Assembly (NCBI GenBank): GCA_019321725.1
Contig: CM033105.1
Coordinates: 14,893,632-14,957,631, forward strand
Reading direction: 5' to 3'
DNA: 64,000 nt
From: Paulownia fortunei
Lineage: Eukaryota; Streptophyta; Magnoliopsida; Lamiales; Paulowniaceae
The translations under genes were made by a program, and so were the position numbers. Each line of letters starts with the position of its first letter. Position 1 is the stretch's first letter. Of the stretch, positions 22,012-34,151 are shown piece by piece. The notes beneath the pieces are model-generated. The model ran no database searches, was not told where the DNA came from, and saw only the letters and a list, made by a program, of their open reading frames with translations.

Positions 22012-23420
22012 ATGACAAGAAACAGGGAGCCAAGTAGAAGAGAGCAGATCCTGAGGCTTGAAAATAGAACAAAAGTAGGAATTATCTACTTAGTGTTAGG
22101 AGATGGAGAAAGGATAGTTTTAAATTCTTGTCTTTATGTTCCTAAATTAATAAAGAACATTATCTCTATTCCAACTTTGGATAGAGAGGGTTATTATTTT
22201 TCAATAAATGATGAAAATTGTTCCATATACATTGGTTCTTCTTTAGTTCATGTTGGGACTTTAACAAATGATTTATATACTGTCCAACCTAATAAATCTA
22301 TCTTGCATATTCAATAAAGTAACAAACGTAAAATAGATGATCATAATTCCACATACTTATGGCATGCTAGACTAGGTCATATCTCAAAGAAAAGAATCGA
22401 CAAATTAGCTAACTTGCTTAATCTTACAGAATTACAAGAAATGTAAACTTGTGAATCTTGCCTTAAGGGAAAGATGGCCAAGTCACCATTTGTTGGACAA
22501 GTGGAGCAAGTTGCAAACCCTTTGGATTTGATCCATACGGATGTATGTGAGCCACTAAATGTTAGTGCCTAAGGAAACTACCACTATTTCATTACCTTTA
22601 CCGATGATTATTCTAGGTGTATGTATATCTTTTAAGATACAAGTTTGAATCCTTTGAAAGGTTCAAAGATTTTAGGCATCAAGTGGAGAAATAAACTAAT
22701 CGAAGAGGTGAATACTTAGGCTTAGAGTTTCTTGATTATCTAAAAGAGAATGGGATTCCCTCGTAGTAGACTCCACCAGCAACTCCACAACTAAATGGGA
22801 TTGCAGAGCATGGAAATCAAACCCTATTAGACATGGTTCGATCCATAACAAGCTTCACTGGGATTCTTCTTTCATTCTAGGGCTATGCTCTAAAAATGGT
22901 GGCATTTCTGTTAAACATAATGCTAAGTAAGTCGGTGACCAAAATGCCATATGAAATATGGTGTGGCAAAACCCTTTCATATAAGTACCTTAGGGTATGG
23001 GGGTGCCCTACTTACATAAAGAAACTGGTGGGAGATAAGTTGGAAGATAGATCCATCTTATATAAGTTTGTAGGGTATCCAAAGAAATTTATTGGATACT
23101 ATTTCTATGACCCTTTGGAACAAAAGGTGTTTGTGTCGAGGAATGCTACCTTAGAGAAGGAGTTTCTATTAGATAAAAAAGGTGAGGCTGTAGATCTTGA
23201 AGAAATTCAAGAACCACAAAGTGTCCCACAAAAGACAGTAGCGACAGAACCACCCAAAACTAACATTCCTATCACACAACCTCCTAGGAGATCTGAAATG
23301 ATCTCAAGACCACCTGAGAGGTATGGTCTTTTGTTGGAGAACAATAAGGAAAAGCATTCTTTGAATAATAATCCAAGAAATTATGGAGAAGCAATGTCAG
23401 ACATCGATTTGGGGAGATAG
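22012..23420 (+). pseudogene. copia C: GAG-pre-integrase and integrase
   Basis: Frame 22012-22317 ends in LYVPKLIKNIISIPTLDREGYYFSIN. It is followed by LWHARLGHISKKRIDKLANLLNL and CESCLKGKMAKSPFVGQ (about 22350-22500), an intact HHCC-type finger apart from a stop in the middle. DLIHTDVCEPL (about 22527) holds the first catalytic Asp. Indels break the core. The C-terminal part 22896-23420 is open for 174 codons: MPYEIWCGKTLSYKYLRVWGCPTYIKK, GYPKKFIGYYFYDPLEQKVFVSRNATLEKEFL, then the PRRSEMISRPPERYGLL linker into RT. Confidence 0.9.
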
Positions 23421-24388
23421 CAAGAAGTCTTGCAAACTAAGATGGACTCCATGTACTCCAACAAGGTATGGACCCACCATAAGATATAGTACCCATCAGC
23501 TGCAAATGGGTCTACAAGTGGAAGTTTAGAGTAGATGGAGAAGTAGTGACCTATAAGGCACGAATGGTTGTAAAAGGCTATACTCAAAATCAAGGCGTTG
23601 ACTATGAGGAAACCTTTTCACCAGTGACGATGCTAAAATCCATATGGATATTGCTTGCCATATCAACATATTATGATTACGAGATATAATAAATGGATGT
23701 GAAAGAATAACTTGCATACCATATGCATCCAAAATTGGAAGCATTATGTATGCAATGTTATGTACGAGACTTGATGTCGCATATGCTCTAAGTGTCACAA
23801 GCAGATATCAGTCCAATCTGGGTAAGGAACACTGGAAAGCTATAAAGACAATCCTTAAGTACTTGCGAAGGACTAAGGATGTCTTCTTAGTTTATGGTAA
23901 TGGAGAAGCTAGAAGGATTTACTGATTCTAGCTTTTAGTCCGATGTAGATGATTCAACCTTAGGATTCGTATTCATGCTAAATGGTGGAGCAGTCAGCTG
24001 GAAGAGTTCCAAGAAAGAGACGACTGCAGATTCCACCACCAAAGCTGAATACATTGCAGCATGTGATGCAGCGAAAGAAGGTGTTTGGATGGGAAACTTC
24101 ATCCAAGAGTTGAGTGTAGTCCCTTCCATTGTCGATCTAGTTTCGGTCTACTGTGATAACTACCGGGCTGTTGCGCAAGCAAAGGAGTCGAGATCTCATC
24201 AAATATCCAAGCACATTATAAGGCAATACCATCTGATCCGCAAGATCATTGGTAGAGGAGACGTTCGAGTGGAGCGAGTGTCCTCGACAGAAAATATAGT
24301 AGATCTACTAACAAAGCCCTTAGCTCAAAGAGTATTTGAAAGATATTTTGAGAATATGGGTCTTAGATACATGGGCAATTGGCTCTAG
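23421..24388 (+). pseudogene. copia C: RT with internal deletion, and near-intact RNase H
   Basis: RT starts with KMDSMYSNKVW, then CKWVYKWKF and YTQNQGVDYEETFSPVTMLKS (about 23435-23640), reaches the QMDVK region at 23695 and then jumps to IPYASKIGSIMYAMLCTRLDVAYALSVTSRYQS (about 23715-23815). The polymerase active-site segment is therefore deleted. RNase H, 23975-24388, is open: MLNGGAVSWKSSKKETTADSTTKAEYIAACDAAKEGVW, VYCDNYRAVAQAKE and HIIRQYHLIRKII, ending MGLRYMGNWL and a stop. It is the most intact protein domain in the copia nest. Confidence 0.9.
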
Positions 24389-24402
24389 GGCAAGTGGGAC
24401 AT

Positions 24403-26609
24403 TATTTGAGTAGTGTCTAACGAGCTAATTAGCAGCAAGTTTTTATACTCTTATAAAAATAGTCTTATTTGTAATATTTAAATAAATAAAAGGTATTTCT
24501 TTATCTTTAATTATTTTTATCGATTAGATAAAGTCCCCAAATCATTTTTAGCTATGGGGTATGGTCACACATATGATGGTGATCATGGAATATGCCTCTA
24601 TGATTTTTGATCTTAAACATGTTCTGAGTCGGGGGTTCATTGAGATGGGATATCGATAAGCCCGATATACTCGCACATATGATGCATACTCGAAAGGAGA
24701 ATATCTCATTTCATAGACATTGGTGTAGAGACACTAGTGCATGTATGTGGGTGCTTGTTAGGGAACGAGTACATTGAATGGCCCACTGAAAAATTCTTAA
24801 TTGGAAAGCATTGTTTGTCGAATGAGAATTTTCTAGTTACGATAGTGCATTAATTAGTCTTTTAACTTATGGCACCATGGTGCATTGTGCACGATATCAT
24901 ACACTTTGATGTATTTTTTAATTGCATAATAATTATAAGGGGCTTACGTTGGGTGTATGATCTTCGTGTATGGAGGTCAATGAGTAGCCAATAAAGGATC
25001 TGTTATTTAGTAGAATAGGAGACTGTCCTATGTTTTCATAATCCTTGATATCTAAGATCTTGGCTAAGGCAGGATGAATACCAGACGTAGCGTTTTCTAG
25101 TAATTCATCAAATGATCAATGTGACTTGAAATAGAATCATAGTTATTAAGTCACAATAGGGTTTTGACTAAAAATCCATGCCTTATACTTAATCGGGAGA
25201 TTAGTTGACGGAGGGACCATATTTGCATGGTACTCGTAACAGAAAAGGTTCACTTGCTATTCACCTAAGACTAGGTAGTCAAGATGCACTACTGAGTGCT
25301 TCCCTTGATTTGTGAGGTTCTTGGAATTAAAGGGTTAATTCCAAGTGGATTAATTAATTAGATTAATTAATCAAAATATTAAATTTATTTATAAGTTGCA
25401 AAGATTGTAAACTCACTGCTAGCATACTTGTGAACCCAATGGGTAACACACAAATCGAGATAACCCACTTCTATATCTATTTTCGTAATCCAAAGTGTTG
25501 GATTAAGTTGATTAATAGAGATTAATCAATTTGAGTTAGAATTAATTTAAACAGTTAAATTAATTCATTCAAATAAATAATATGATTATTTATTTGAACT
25601 TAATAATGATTAGGGGCTCTTGAGAGTGAATTAATTAATTGATGGAGATCAATTATATTAGCTTGACCTAAAATTAATTTAAGGAGTTAAATTTAACCAA
25701 TTAAAATAATAGATTGGGCCTAATATGATTAGATGACCTATGATGGAACCAATTAATTAATTGATTGGATTAATTAATTATATTGGGCTTTTTAATTAAT
25801 TGATAGAGATCAATTAATTGGACTTTAATAAATTAATTAAAGTCCAAGTTGATGGGTTTAGAGGCCTATTAGGATTTTTTAATTGCTAGAATTAAAGAGT
25901 CTTAATAAATATGGAAAGAATTTGCCTTGAAGTAAAAAAATAAGAGACAAGGAAGAAGAATATTTCCTAATTGGATTAGGGGACTAATTAGGGCAAGAGT
26001 TGGAGACCCAATGGAATTAGAAAAAGACTACATTGTGTATATAAATACACAATGTAGGGGCCAAAAACTACAAGCTCAAATTTTCGGCCTCCTCCTCTTC
26101 TCCTTCTCATTTTTTTGTGTTTTATTTTCTTATTTCAAGAAAGATTACTCCATCAAAATGTTTCATCCCTTTTTGATTAAAAGGCTAATTCTTCTATCAA
26201 TTGTTGATTCAAGAATTAATCTTCACTGTCAAATAAATTTAGAAATAAAAAGTTCAAATTCATTAGCAAGGATTTGAAACTTGTGGATCTGTTCAAAAGT
26301 GTGGATACCGTTAGAGGGACTACGCTTGGAGTTCTTGGTAAACATTTTAAGAGGCCATTGAAATTTTTTGAGAGAAGCTTGAGGAATCTAAATTCCTTCT
26401 TACCCTTCATCAACCAAATTGCATGAAAGGTATAATCTCAAAACTTTAGTTGTTTAATTTTATTAATTGAGCAATCAAAAATGCAAACTGAAAATCACAT
26501 CGAATTTGGAATATGCATATTTACATATGATGTATGATTTTATTTTAATTGTTAAAATTTTTAAATTTTTGCTATGCTTGCAATCCCATAATTACGCAAA
26601 CTCACAACC
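24403..26609 (+). mobile_element. copia C 3' LTR (family copy 5)
   Basis: It follows the RNase H stop by GGCAAGTGGGACAT (polypurine tract) and starts TATTTGAGTAGTGTC, the counterpart of TGTTGGAGTAGTGTC. It ends near 26609 in AACTCACAACCA. Inside are the same blocks as copy 4. A TATA box TATATAAATA at 26038-26047 sits inside a perfect palindrome. Length about 2.2 kb. The right end abuts the truncated LTR of gypsy element E. Confidence 0.85.
26028..26057 (+). promoter_or_regulatory. LTR TATA box embedded in a perfect hairpin (copy 5)
   Basis: CTACATTGTGTAT (26028-26040) and ATACACAATGTAG (26045-26057) are perfect reverse complements around an ATAA loop. The TATATAAATA core spans the loop. It is at the expected place for the LTR promoter. 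Confidence 0.75.
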
Positions 26610-26974
26610 ACGACATGGAGTAAATGTGCCAACTTTCTAAGACAGAGTCGCAACATGAAGAACAGGCGTCATTACATGGAATGGAGATGCCACGACATAA
26701 GGAATGGGTGTCGTGACATCAATAACTATTATTTATTTCTTCCACACTTCATGTCGCCGCAACCTAAGAAGATGGCACCACGACGCCAAATAATATATTT
26801 TGGTACTAAATTTTGTATTCACTTTGCGGTCTTCTTAAAATTCCTATACTTGTCTCATATTTCAATTCCTACAATATGCAAACATAACACATAAAAAGAA
26901 ATATAAAAATCTTGAACACAAACAAATAATAGAGTCAAAGGTACTTAGATAATAGATAAAATACCTACTTAACA
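26610..26974 (-). mobile_element. gypsy E: 3' LTR, truncated
   Basis: It aligns with 35130-35495 throughout: AAATRTGCCAACTTTC, GTGTCGTGACAT/GTGTCATGACAT, CTATACTTGTCTCATATTT, CTTGAACACAAACAAAT and the terminal CTACTTAACA. On the minus strand the LTR begins TGTTAAGTAG at 26974, preceded by the purine-rich AAGGTTAGGGGTATT that serves as polypurine tract. The distal part is cut by the copia C LTR. Confidence 0.85.
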
Positions 26975-27333
26975 AATACCCCTAACCTTAAAGATTTTCT
27001 TGTCCTCAAGTAATATAAAACAAATAACTAAACTAAACTAAACTAAACAAAAACAAATTATTCCAATGCACTCTTAAGTATCAACTAGCATCAAACTATC
27101 ATCATGCTTCAGAGATTGTAAAACCATGACTTAGAAAGAACTTCAAAAATTAGTCAAAGCCCAAACAATTAACATGTGTTCCAATTTCAACTAAACCTCA
27201 TGACCTTGTGTGTCTGTGTGAATAACCAAATCATCAAATCAAATTCATCAATCAAATAAGTTTATAAGTCCACATGCTTTCTAAATGATTGATTTTTGAT
27301 TGAGTATTGAAAAGATTCAAAACTTCATAGGCT
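26975..27333 (-). other. gypsy E: 3' untranslated region, distal part
   Basis: Non-coding sequence between the 3' LTR and the inserted 2.87-kb repeat. It contains short direct repeats (AACTAAACTAAACTAAAC near 27020). No ORF. Confidence 0.5.
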
Positions 27334-30199
27334 TGTTATAACACCCCAATTACTACACAACTAGATATATATTATAATTTGACATGATAGAACCTATGTG
27401 CATGTATGGAATATTTTTTTTTTGTAACACTTTAAGAAAAGATAAATCACTTCTTACATGCACAACCCTGTTTAAAATACTTTCTAACACATATCATATA
27501 TATAGCAGGATTGGTATTTATATAAAAGCACAACACCTACAACAACCAAATATTTACATACTTAAAATTTTAAAAACGAAATATAGTACCAATCTAAAAA
27601 TATAATACAATAGACTCAAAATATAACAAGCCAACAAAATAGCCTAACAAGTCGTCATCCATGTACACACTATCTCAGACACCTGCAGGAGCTCCAACCA
27701 CTACCCAGCCAATAAAAGATGCTTCAGGTATCATCGTACTCACCTACAATGCATAAACTATATGAGCTAACGCTCAACAAGTAAAGATTATGCACGTCAA
27801 AGAATAATCTACAATATCATGTCATGCATCTCAACATGCTATGCCCACAATGCAATTTTATGCATCAAAATATTTCTCTCAAAATCATTTCTTTCTTGGG
27901 CCCCTGACCAACGCTACTATCCCATGCACCAGAAAAGAGCTCTGTATACCGTCATAATCTAATGGCTAATAATCATATAAGCATGCAAATCCATACATAC
28001 TCATACGTATGCAAATCCATGCACGCGAACCTGCAAATCCATGCATAAAACCATGCAAATCCATGCATGCTTCGATGCACTAGTAGCGGTCAGCAAAATA
28101 TTTTTCTTTCTCACAATCATGCCGTGCAATGCAAGATTTATCACAATGCGCGTATATGATGCATGCACGAGCCAATGACAATGTCCATGTATGTATGCTC
28201 AATTGAGAGCTCTCTACTATGCACATATGATTTATAATATTACATATAATTCACACATCTACTATGTCTATACATTGTAGTTGCAAATGAATCTTTACTT
28301 ACCTTTCACTTGGTTGGTGGCTTAGTCTAAATTTATTTAGTATTCCTCTCCAACCTTAGATGTAAAATAGCATGTAATATTACCCAACATCAAGCACCAT
28401 TCCTAATTTGGCAAGTTGCAAGTACAAAATCTCATACTAGACCTTAAACACCAAGCTATAAGCTAACAATCAAGCTTTCACAAACTAGAACCCAATATAG
28501 CCCCTCAAATACCTCAATTTCTCTTCTTAAATACATGCAAACATCATGTAATTAAATTACTATAACTGTAATAGCATGTACCTAATTGTTAACACTCAAT
28601 AGCAACATGTCTAGGTTGAAACATGCTAAGTGATCAAATGTGGCAGATTCACATTTTCATATTTTCTTGCTGTCAAGTTTAGTTGCATGATAATTTTAAC
28701 ATCCCTAAGCATATCCAATCACTCTCAAATTTTTACCACACTTATATAACATGTATATAAATGTAACCATATCATAGAATTGCTAAAAATCACGGATATA
28801 GCTTCCCAATTTTAGCTCTCTTCACGACATACTGAAACAGATTATTTTCTACCGTGACAGTTTTGCATACTTCATGACATTAATGGTTTTGGGACCCTTA
28901 AGTATATTCAATCACTCCAAAATTTTCCCCATACTTAGATAGAATATATAAGGAGACCACCAGGTCATATTATTACCAAAAATAATGGATTTAGCTCCCC
29001 TAATTCAGTCTCCTTCACAGCACACCAAAACAGATTTTGCTATTTTGGTAGTTTGAGTGTTTCTCCAATATCATTCTCTATTTCAATTTTCAACTGATAA
29101 AACTTCATTCCAATGCTCTTAACTCATATATGGTCATGTAAATGGTAATAATTATAGGTTTTATTCAACATACCATACACTTTTAAAGCCTAAAACACAA
29201 GAAAACAGTAAGATGACAGTTTCTGCCACAAGTATTTCCTATTAAGTGTTTGTCATCAAAACCTTTTCTTTGTGCACCAAAGTCTAACTAAAAACTTCCT
29301 AACACTTTTATAAGAGATATTGAAAGCTTAATAAACAATAAAACCATTCAAATAATCTGAAAACCAAAGGCAAAACCGTAGATAAGTGTTACCTATGCAG
29401 ATTTTGAGGTTAACTTGATGGTAATCACTTCTCCTTTGCTTTTCTTGCTTTTATTTCAACTTGGAATCAATTTGGATCACTTGGAGACCTTAAGGTGTGT
29501 GTTTGGAAGATGAAAATGGCTGAAATGAGGGTCTGGTCGTGGCTTAAGGGTGAAGGGTTTGAGATGTTAGCTTAAGCTTAATAAGAAAGCATGAGGTGGC
29601 AAGTAAATGGTAAAATCTGATTTTCTCCCTTATCTTGCAGCCCTAATCTTGTGTGTCTCACCTATTTTTATTTGGTTGCAACCTATCTTAGTCACCATTC
29701 ATTCCCATAGATGATTCCTATGTCCGTTCATTCGATCTCCAAACCGATTCGCATCTGATTCTTAAAGAATTATCTAGTTTGCATTTCTAAAATCAAATGC
29801 ACATATGAGCCTTGTAATATGACACTTAAATTACATTATATCATGTCCAATATCCCAAGTATGCTAATTTACAAATGTATACTTTTAAAATAACTTGATC
29901 AAATCAAATTAAACCGTATAAGCTTACTAGTAACACTTTTAACACTTCCAAAATTATAACATATATATCCCATCTATATCTAATATTGATCCACCTCATT
30001 TTCTTCTTATTTCAATATAAAATCAACTACTTAGATTAGGAAATTCAATAACTAATACCGTGCAAAAGCTTCAGAATTAAGTTTAATATTCAAAATTGTC
30101 ATATAAAATAAAATAAATTATGTAATGTCAATAAAATGCAAATAGCATATAAAATTAACACGTAATGCATGAATCATATTTGATCATGTGAGTAGTAAG
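27334..30199 (-). mobile_element. 2.87-kb solo-LTR-like insertion, probably a Tekay/Del-type gypsy LTR
   Basis: The unit starts TGTTATAACACCCC; on the reverse strand this is an LTR-like end GGGGTGTTATAACA, typical of Tekay/Del chromovirus LTRs. AGGCT lies immediately before (27329-27333) and at 30200-30204, a candidate 5-bp target duplication. A diverged second copy occupies 42490-45355. Internal features include five imperfect TGCAAATCCATGCA units (27979-28080). No coding sequence. The far terminus is not a canonical TG, so the LTR interpretation is not certain. Confidence 0.6.
27979..28080. repeat. short imperfect tandem repeat TGCAAATCCATGCA
   Basis: Five spaced copies of ATGCAAATCCATRCA-like words occur within 100 bases. 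The same cluster is retained in the second copy at 43140-43240. The spacing is irregular. Confidence 0.7.
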
Positions 30200-31868
30200 A
30201 GGCTCCGGTATCACACTTTTCTGTCACACTATTCTCCATTAATGTAGATGAACTATAGTATCAACGATCAAAAGAACTTTCAAAAATTATAATGTGTGGC
30301 TTTGGTAATGGTAGGAAAATATGGAAAAATCTAGCTCAAAACACCTAAAAACCAACAATCATCTAGACTATGTTAGAGCACCAACTTCTCAAAAGTACCC
30401 CAGGAATTGCCTCCTTGATATTCATTTCATCTCGAGCTTTCTTTCAACACCCATTTTTTCTCACTTGCTTTATTTTTTTCGTTGTAGATTCCTGCCTTTC
30501 TTTCATAATTGTTAAACCCCCAAACTTATTTTTTTCTTTATGCACAAGGGGTATAATGTTCTTCCTTGTTTTATTAGAGAGGTCTACACAAAAGCTCACA
30601 CAATTTTTTCCCAACTACATCTTCCATTTTTTTTTTCAATTGTGCTCATAATTCTAGAAATTTTTTCTAGAGTGGTCATATTTTAAATAAAGGGTAACAA
30701 TTGGAAAAAGTAATAATGAGACTAAGATGAAAAGGCTTACTCAAACTCAAAAAGGGACACTAAAGATAAAACATGATATATGGGTTGGCTTGAAAGGCTC
30801 AAACAGTCCAAAGATGGCCTGCATCATTTTCCTAATGCTATGTCATCTAGGACTTCACCTCAACTAGTGATCAAACAAGTTCTAAAGTTTGTGGGATCAT
30901 CTAGAAAACAAGTGATTCTTATAAACCTTCTCTATACAGACAAAATCAATTCAATAAATGGCTACTTAGTGCTCAAATATGACAAGAAGCACAAAGTTAG
31001 TAAACCAACTTACATGCTAAATATTTGAACAAAAACAGCATTTCTCCATTCTCAATTGCCATCATTAATACAATCAAATTTTCATCATTAGCTAATAATG
31101 GTCCAACATAAATACAACTCAAGATTTCACATTTTTTTTTCTCTGAATAATAAGCAAATAACAAAGCAAAACAAAACAAAACAAAAAGCATAAATTTAAA
31201 AAAATCCTACAAAATAAGAAAGCTAACTAGAAATCTAATGTACTCTGCACAAACTTATACAGTACATTATCCTCAATGTAAAATAAAACAAGTAAAATAG
31301 AGGACTTCCTTGTTGGGTATCGCACTACGGCACGAACATGGTGCCACAACCCCAAAACTTACTATCTCATATTGCCACATTGCGTTGTAGCTCTGTATGA
31401 TGGTGCTGCAGACCCAATTTGATGAATTAGCTTATTTTTTAACACTCTGGCTTAGATTAAAGCTCAATTACAATCATGCTTAGTGCAGAGTTTTAGCTTT
31501 CAAATCTCAAACTACAAAAAGAAAAATAAATAACTCAATCAAAATCATAAAAAAAGGGATGATAACCTAAATAACCTCCTACGCTAGAACTTAAATCAAA
31601 ATAAATGCAATAAAGATTCTAATTGAAAGAAAGTAAGTAATGGCTTATGATGCCTCTTGAGAAGCACTAAGTTTATAGACTTCAACTAGACTTGAGAGAA
31701 ATTCCATCAAGTCGGGGCTCTAATAGGAATGTTACCTATATTTCCCTAGGAAACTCTCTAGCCTCCCATATCCATAACTTCATGCAAATTTGGATTGAGC
31801 ATGCTTTGCCACTTCTCATTGCTTTTCCATGTAAGCATGTCCACCCAGTGACAAGTATTAGATTTAAT
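30200..31868 (-). other. gypsy E: 3' region continued, non-coding
   Basis: This holds the rest of the region between protease and 3' LTR. It is AT-rich with T-runs (30465-30660), a purine/pyrimidine-biased stretch at 31125-31200, and a GC-richer patch at 31315-31420 (GGCACGAACATGGTGCC). The RT, RNase H and integrase of E, which should lie here, are absent, so E carries a large internal deletion or is a Tat/Athila-like derivative. Open frames here show no recognisable domain. Confidence 0.5.
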
Positions 31869-32220
31869 TTAAGGCCTCTTAGTCCGATAAATGGTGAACA
31901 TGACTTCTTCATCGTTGACTCTTAGTGTAAGTTCACGCGATTGCACATCAATTAATGTGCTTCCAGTACCTAGAAAAAAATGACCAAAAATGATGGGGAT
32001 GTCATGATCCTCCTCCATGTCAAGCACTATGAAGTCTGCAGAGAAAATAAATTTGTCGACTTTTACTGACACACCTTTGATTACTCTCCAACGATAGGTG
32101 ATGGACTGATATGCTAATTCCAAAGTGATGTTGGATGGTTTCACCTCTCCAAGCCCTAATTTTCTAAAAATAGATAAAGACATTAAATTAATACTAGCAC
32201 CAAGATCACATAATGCCTTG
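31869..32220 (-). pseudogene. gypsy E: aspartic protease
   Basis: The frame reads ALCDLGASINLM just upstream of 32183 (the DLGAS active site is intact), then SLSIFRKLGLGEVKPSNITLELAYQSITY, VKVDKFIFSADFIVLDMEEDHDIPIIFGHFFLGTGSTLIDV and LTLRVNDEEVMFTIY. This is the retropepsin-like domain of plant Ty3/gypsy elements of the Athila/Tat group, which cleaves the polyprotein. In the family the FG-x-x-FL segment is LGRPFLATG; here it is FGHFFLGTG. The C-terminus ends at a stop at 31869. Confidence 0.9.
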
Positions 32221-33058
32221 TCAAAAATAAAAACTACGAATAATGCAACAAATAGTAAAATTCCCTAGATCTTTCAGTTTATGCGGTAGTTTCTTTTAGA
32301 TGATTGCACTGCATTCTTTAGTCAGATTAATGGTCTCAAAATCATCGAACTTTTCTTTTATCTACATCACTTTCTTCATGAATTTTACATAGTTTGGAAT
32401 TTGGTCGAGTGCATCTACAAACAAAATATTGATGTGAATATTCTTAAAGATTTTTAAGAACTTAACAAATTTATCGTTTAACTTTATCTTAAGAATCTTT
32501 GTGGAAAGAGGAGAGGGGTTTTAAGTATTAGTGGATTATTAGGAAAAGAAATAGATTAAGGTTTTTCAGTCCCTTTGTCCATATCACTCTGAATCTCCAC
32601 CTCATGTGTCTATTTCTCCATATCTTTCATTAGCTCAAGTGCCTTAATCCTCATGCCACTTTTAACACGAATCGCCTTTCATTGTTCTTTATGATGAACT
32701 TTAGTGTCACTTGTGAACTTCTCTCTCTGCTGTGAGTTTACTGGTGTAACAAGTTGTCTAATCTGAATCTCTAGAGATAATGCTCCCACATTTGTTGCCA
32801 ATTACTCAAGTTAAGTCTCTACTCTATCAAGTTTGGCTTTATCTCTATTAAATCTAGTTATTATCTTCTCGATTAATATACCAAGAACATCCTCCAAAGA
32901 TGTCTTTGCTCACCCACATTGGTACCAGAGCTAAAAGGATTGTTGTAATTTGGAGGAGGTTGAAGCACATTCTTTATGTTTCTATTCGAGAGATTCTTAT
33001 AGTTGTGAAGCCCCCGATGATCACAATTCGACAACTGATTGCCCTAATAATTGAAATT
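32221..33058 (-). pseudogene. gypsy E: gag-protease linker
   Basis: Reading leftward, 32400-32225 gives VDALDQIPNYVKFMKKVM, EKFDDFETINLTKECSAII and KKLPHKLKDLGNFTI, the conserved stretch upstream of protease in Athila/Tat-like gypsy elements. The part 32430-33058 is more degraded but keeps a Glu/Lys-rich composition on the minus strand. Several stops. Confidence 0.8.
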
Positions 33059-33960
33059 TTAGTTTTTCACATAAGTTAGCTTGAATGGCATGCTATTAGG
33101 TACATTAGCATCCAATCCTTGAGAAGCTCCATTGGTGCTCCTTGCTGCGATTTGGTTTGATATTGTAGAAACTTGAATAGCAAATGCAGTCAATGGATCC
33201 AACTCATGAACTCCAACTACCTTTTTGACCAGTGAACTCTTAGAAGGCCATTGATAGTTGTTGGCGGCCATATCTTCCAATAATAAATGGGCATCATTCG
33301 CAGCCTTTGACATCAAGGTCCCCCTTGTTGTAGCATCAATGGTAGTCCTAGTTTGCCCATTTAACCTATTGTAAAAGTATTTCACCTATTGCCAATCCTT
33401 GTAACTATGTCGAGATCATCTCTTTAGTAGTTCCTTAAATTATTCCCACATCACTCGTAGTTTTTGACATCAAGGTCCCCCTTGTTGTCACATCAATGGT
33501 AGTCCTAGTTTGCTGATTTAACCCATTGTAAAAATATTTCACCTGTTGTCATTCCTCGTAACCATGTTGAGATAATCTCCTTTGTAGTTCCTTAAATCAT
33601 TCCCATACCTCATACAATGGTTCGAAGTTCATCTACCTAAACTGAGATATCTCACTTTTCAACTGCAACGTCTTACTTGGAGAGAAAAAATTAGCGAGGA
33701 ACTTGTAAGTTAAATCATTCCAATTGGTAATAGTTCCTACTGCAAATGAGTGTAACCAAAGTCAAGATTTATCTCTAAGAGAGAATGGGAATAAACAAAT
33801 TTGTACAGCATAATAAAAAACTCCATTCACTTTGATGGTATTTTAAATCTCCATAATTATAGCCAAGTGAGCATCTGGATCTTCTAAGGCTGGCCCCTCA
33901 AATTGATTTTGTTGCACTATGCTAATAAGTGTAAGCTTCAAATCAAAATTGTTAGCATTG
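33059..33960 (-). pseudogene. gypsy E: gag
   Basis: Minus-strand reading from about 33960 gives NQFEGPALEDPDAHLAIIMEI, ICLFPFSLRDKSWLWLHS, TNWNDLTYKFLANFFSPSKTLQLKSEISQF and FEPLYEVWE-FKELQRR, the retrotransposon gag domain. KYFYNRLNGQTRTTIDATTRGTLMSKAANDAHLLLEDMAANNYQW follows (33385-33245). A tandem duplication of about 157 bases (33306-33619) repeats the YFYNGLN to LMSK part in a shifted frame. The capsid-like protein cannot be made from this copy. Confidence 0.9.
33306..33619 (-). repeat. ~157-bp tandem duplication in gypsy E gag
   Basis: TTTGACATCAAGGTCCCCCTTGTTG at 33306 recurs at 33463, followed by the same GTAGTCCTAGTTTG and AAATATTTCACCT-type blocks. The two copies have diverged by scattered substitutions and small indels. 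The period is not a multiple of three. Confidence 0.85.
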
Positions 33961-34127
33961 ATGGTCTAATGAGCAATCCTAAAATAGTGTTGATTAATCA
34001 CCGGCTAAAAAAAATGTTGGATCTTCAAAACAAATAAAAAAGAAAGAGAAAAAAAGATAAATAAATAAAAGAAAAAAAATTGAATTAAAATTAAGATTAC
34101 TTTATCAGTGCAAATAAGAAAAATCTA

Positions 34128-34145
34128 TCCCCAACAATGGCACCA
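34128..34145 (-). other. gypsy E primer binding site (tRNA-Asp type)
   Basis: The minus strand reads TGGTGCCATTGTTGGGGA, 15 of 18 matches to TGGCGCCGTTGCCGGGGA, the PBS characteristic of plant Athila/Tat-like gypsy elements. It lies a few bases from the LTR end CGCTAACA. Confidence 0.75.
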
Positions 34146-34151
34146 AAAACT

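Noticed and set aside
27979..28080. Spaced TGCAAATCCATGCA units as a CRISPR-like array
   Set aside because: Irregular spacing, no unique spacers, plant nuclear context, and the cluster lies inside an LTR-like repeat.
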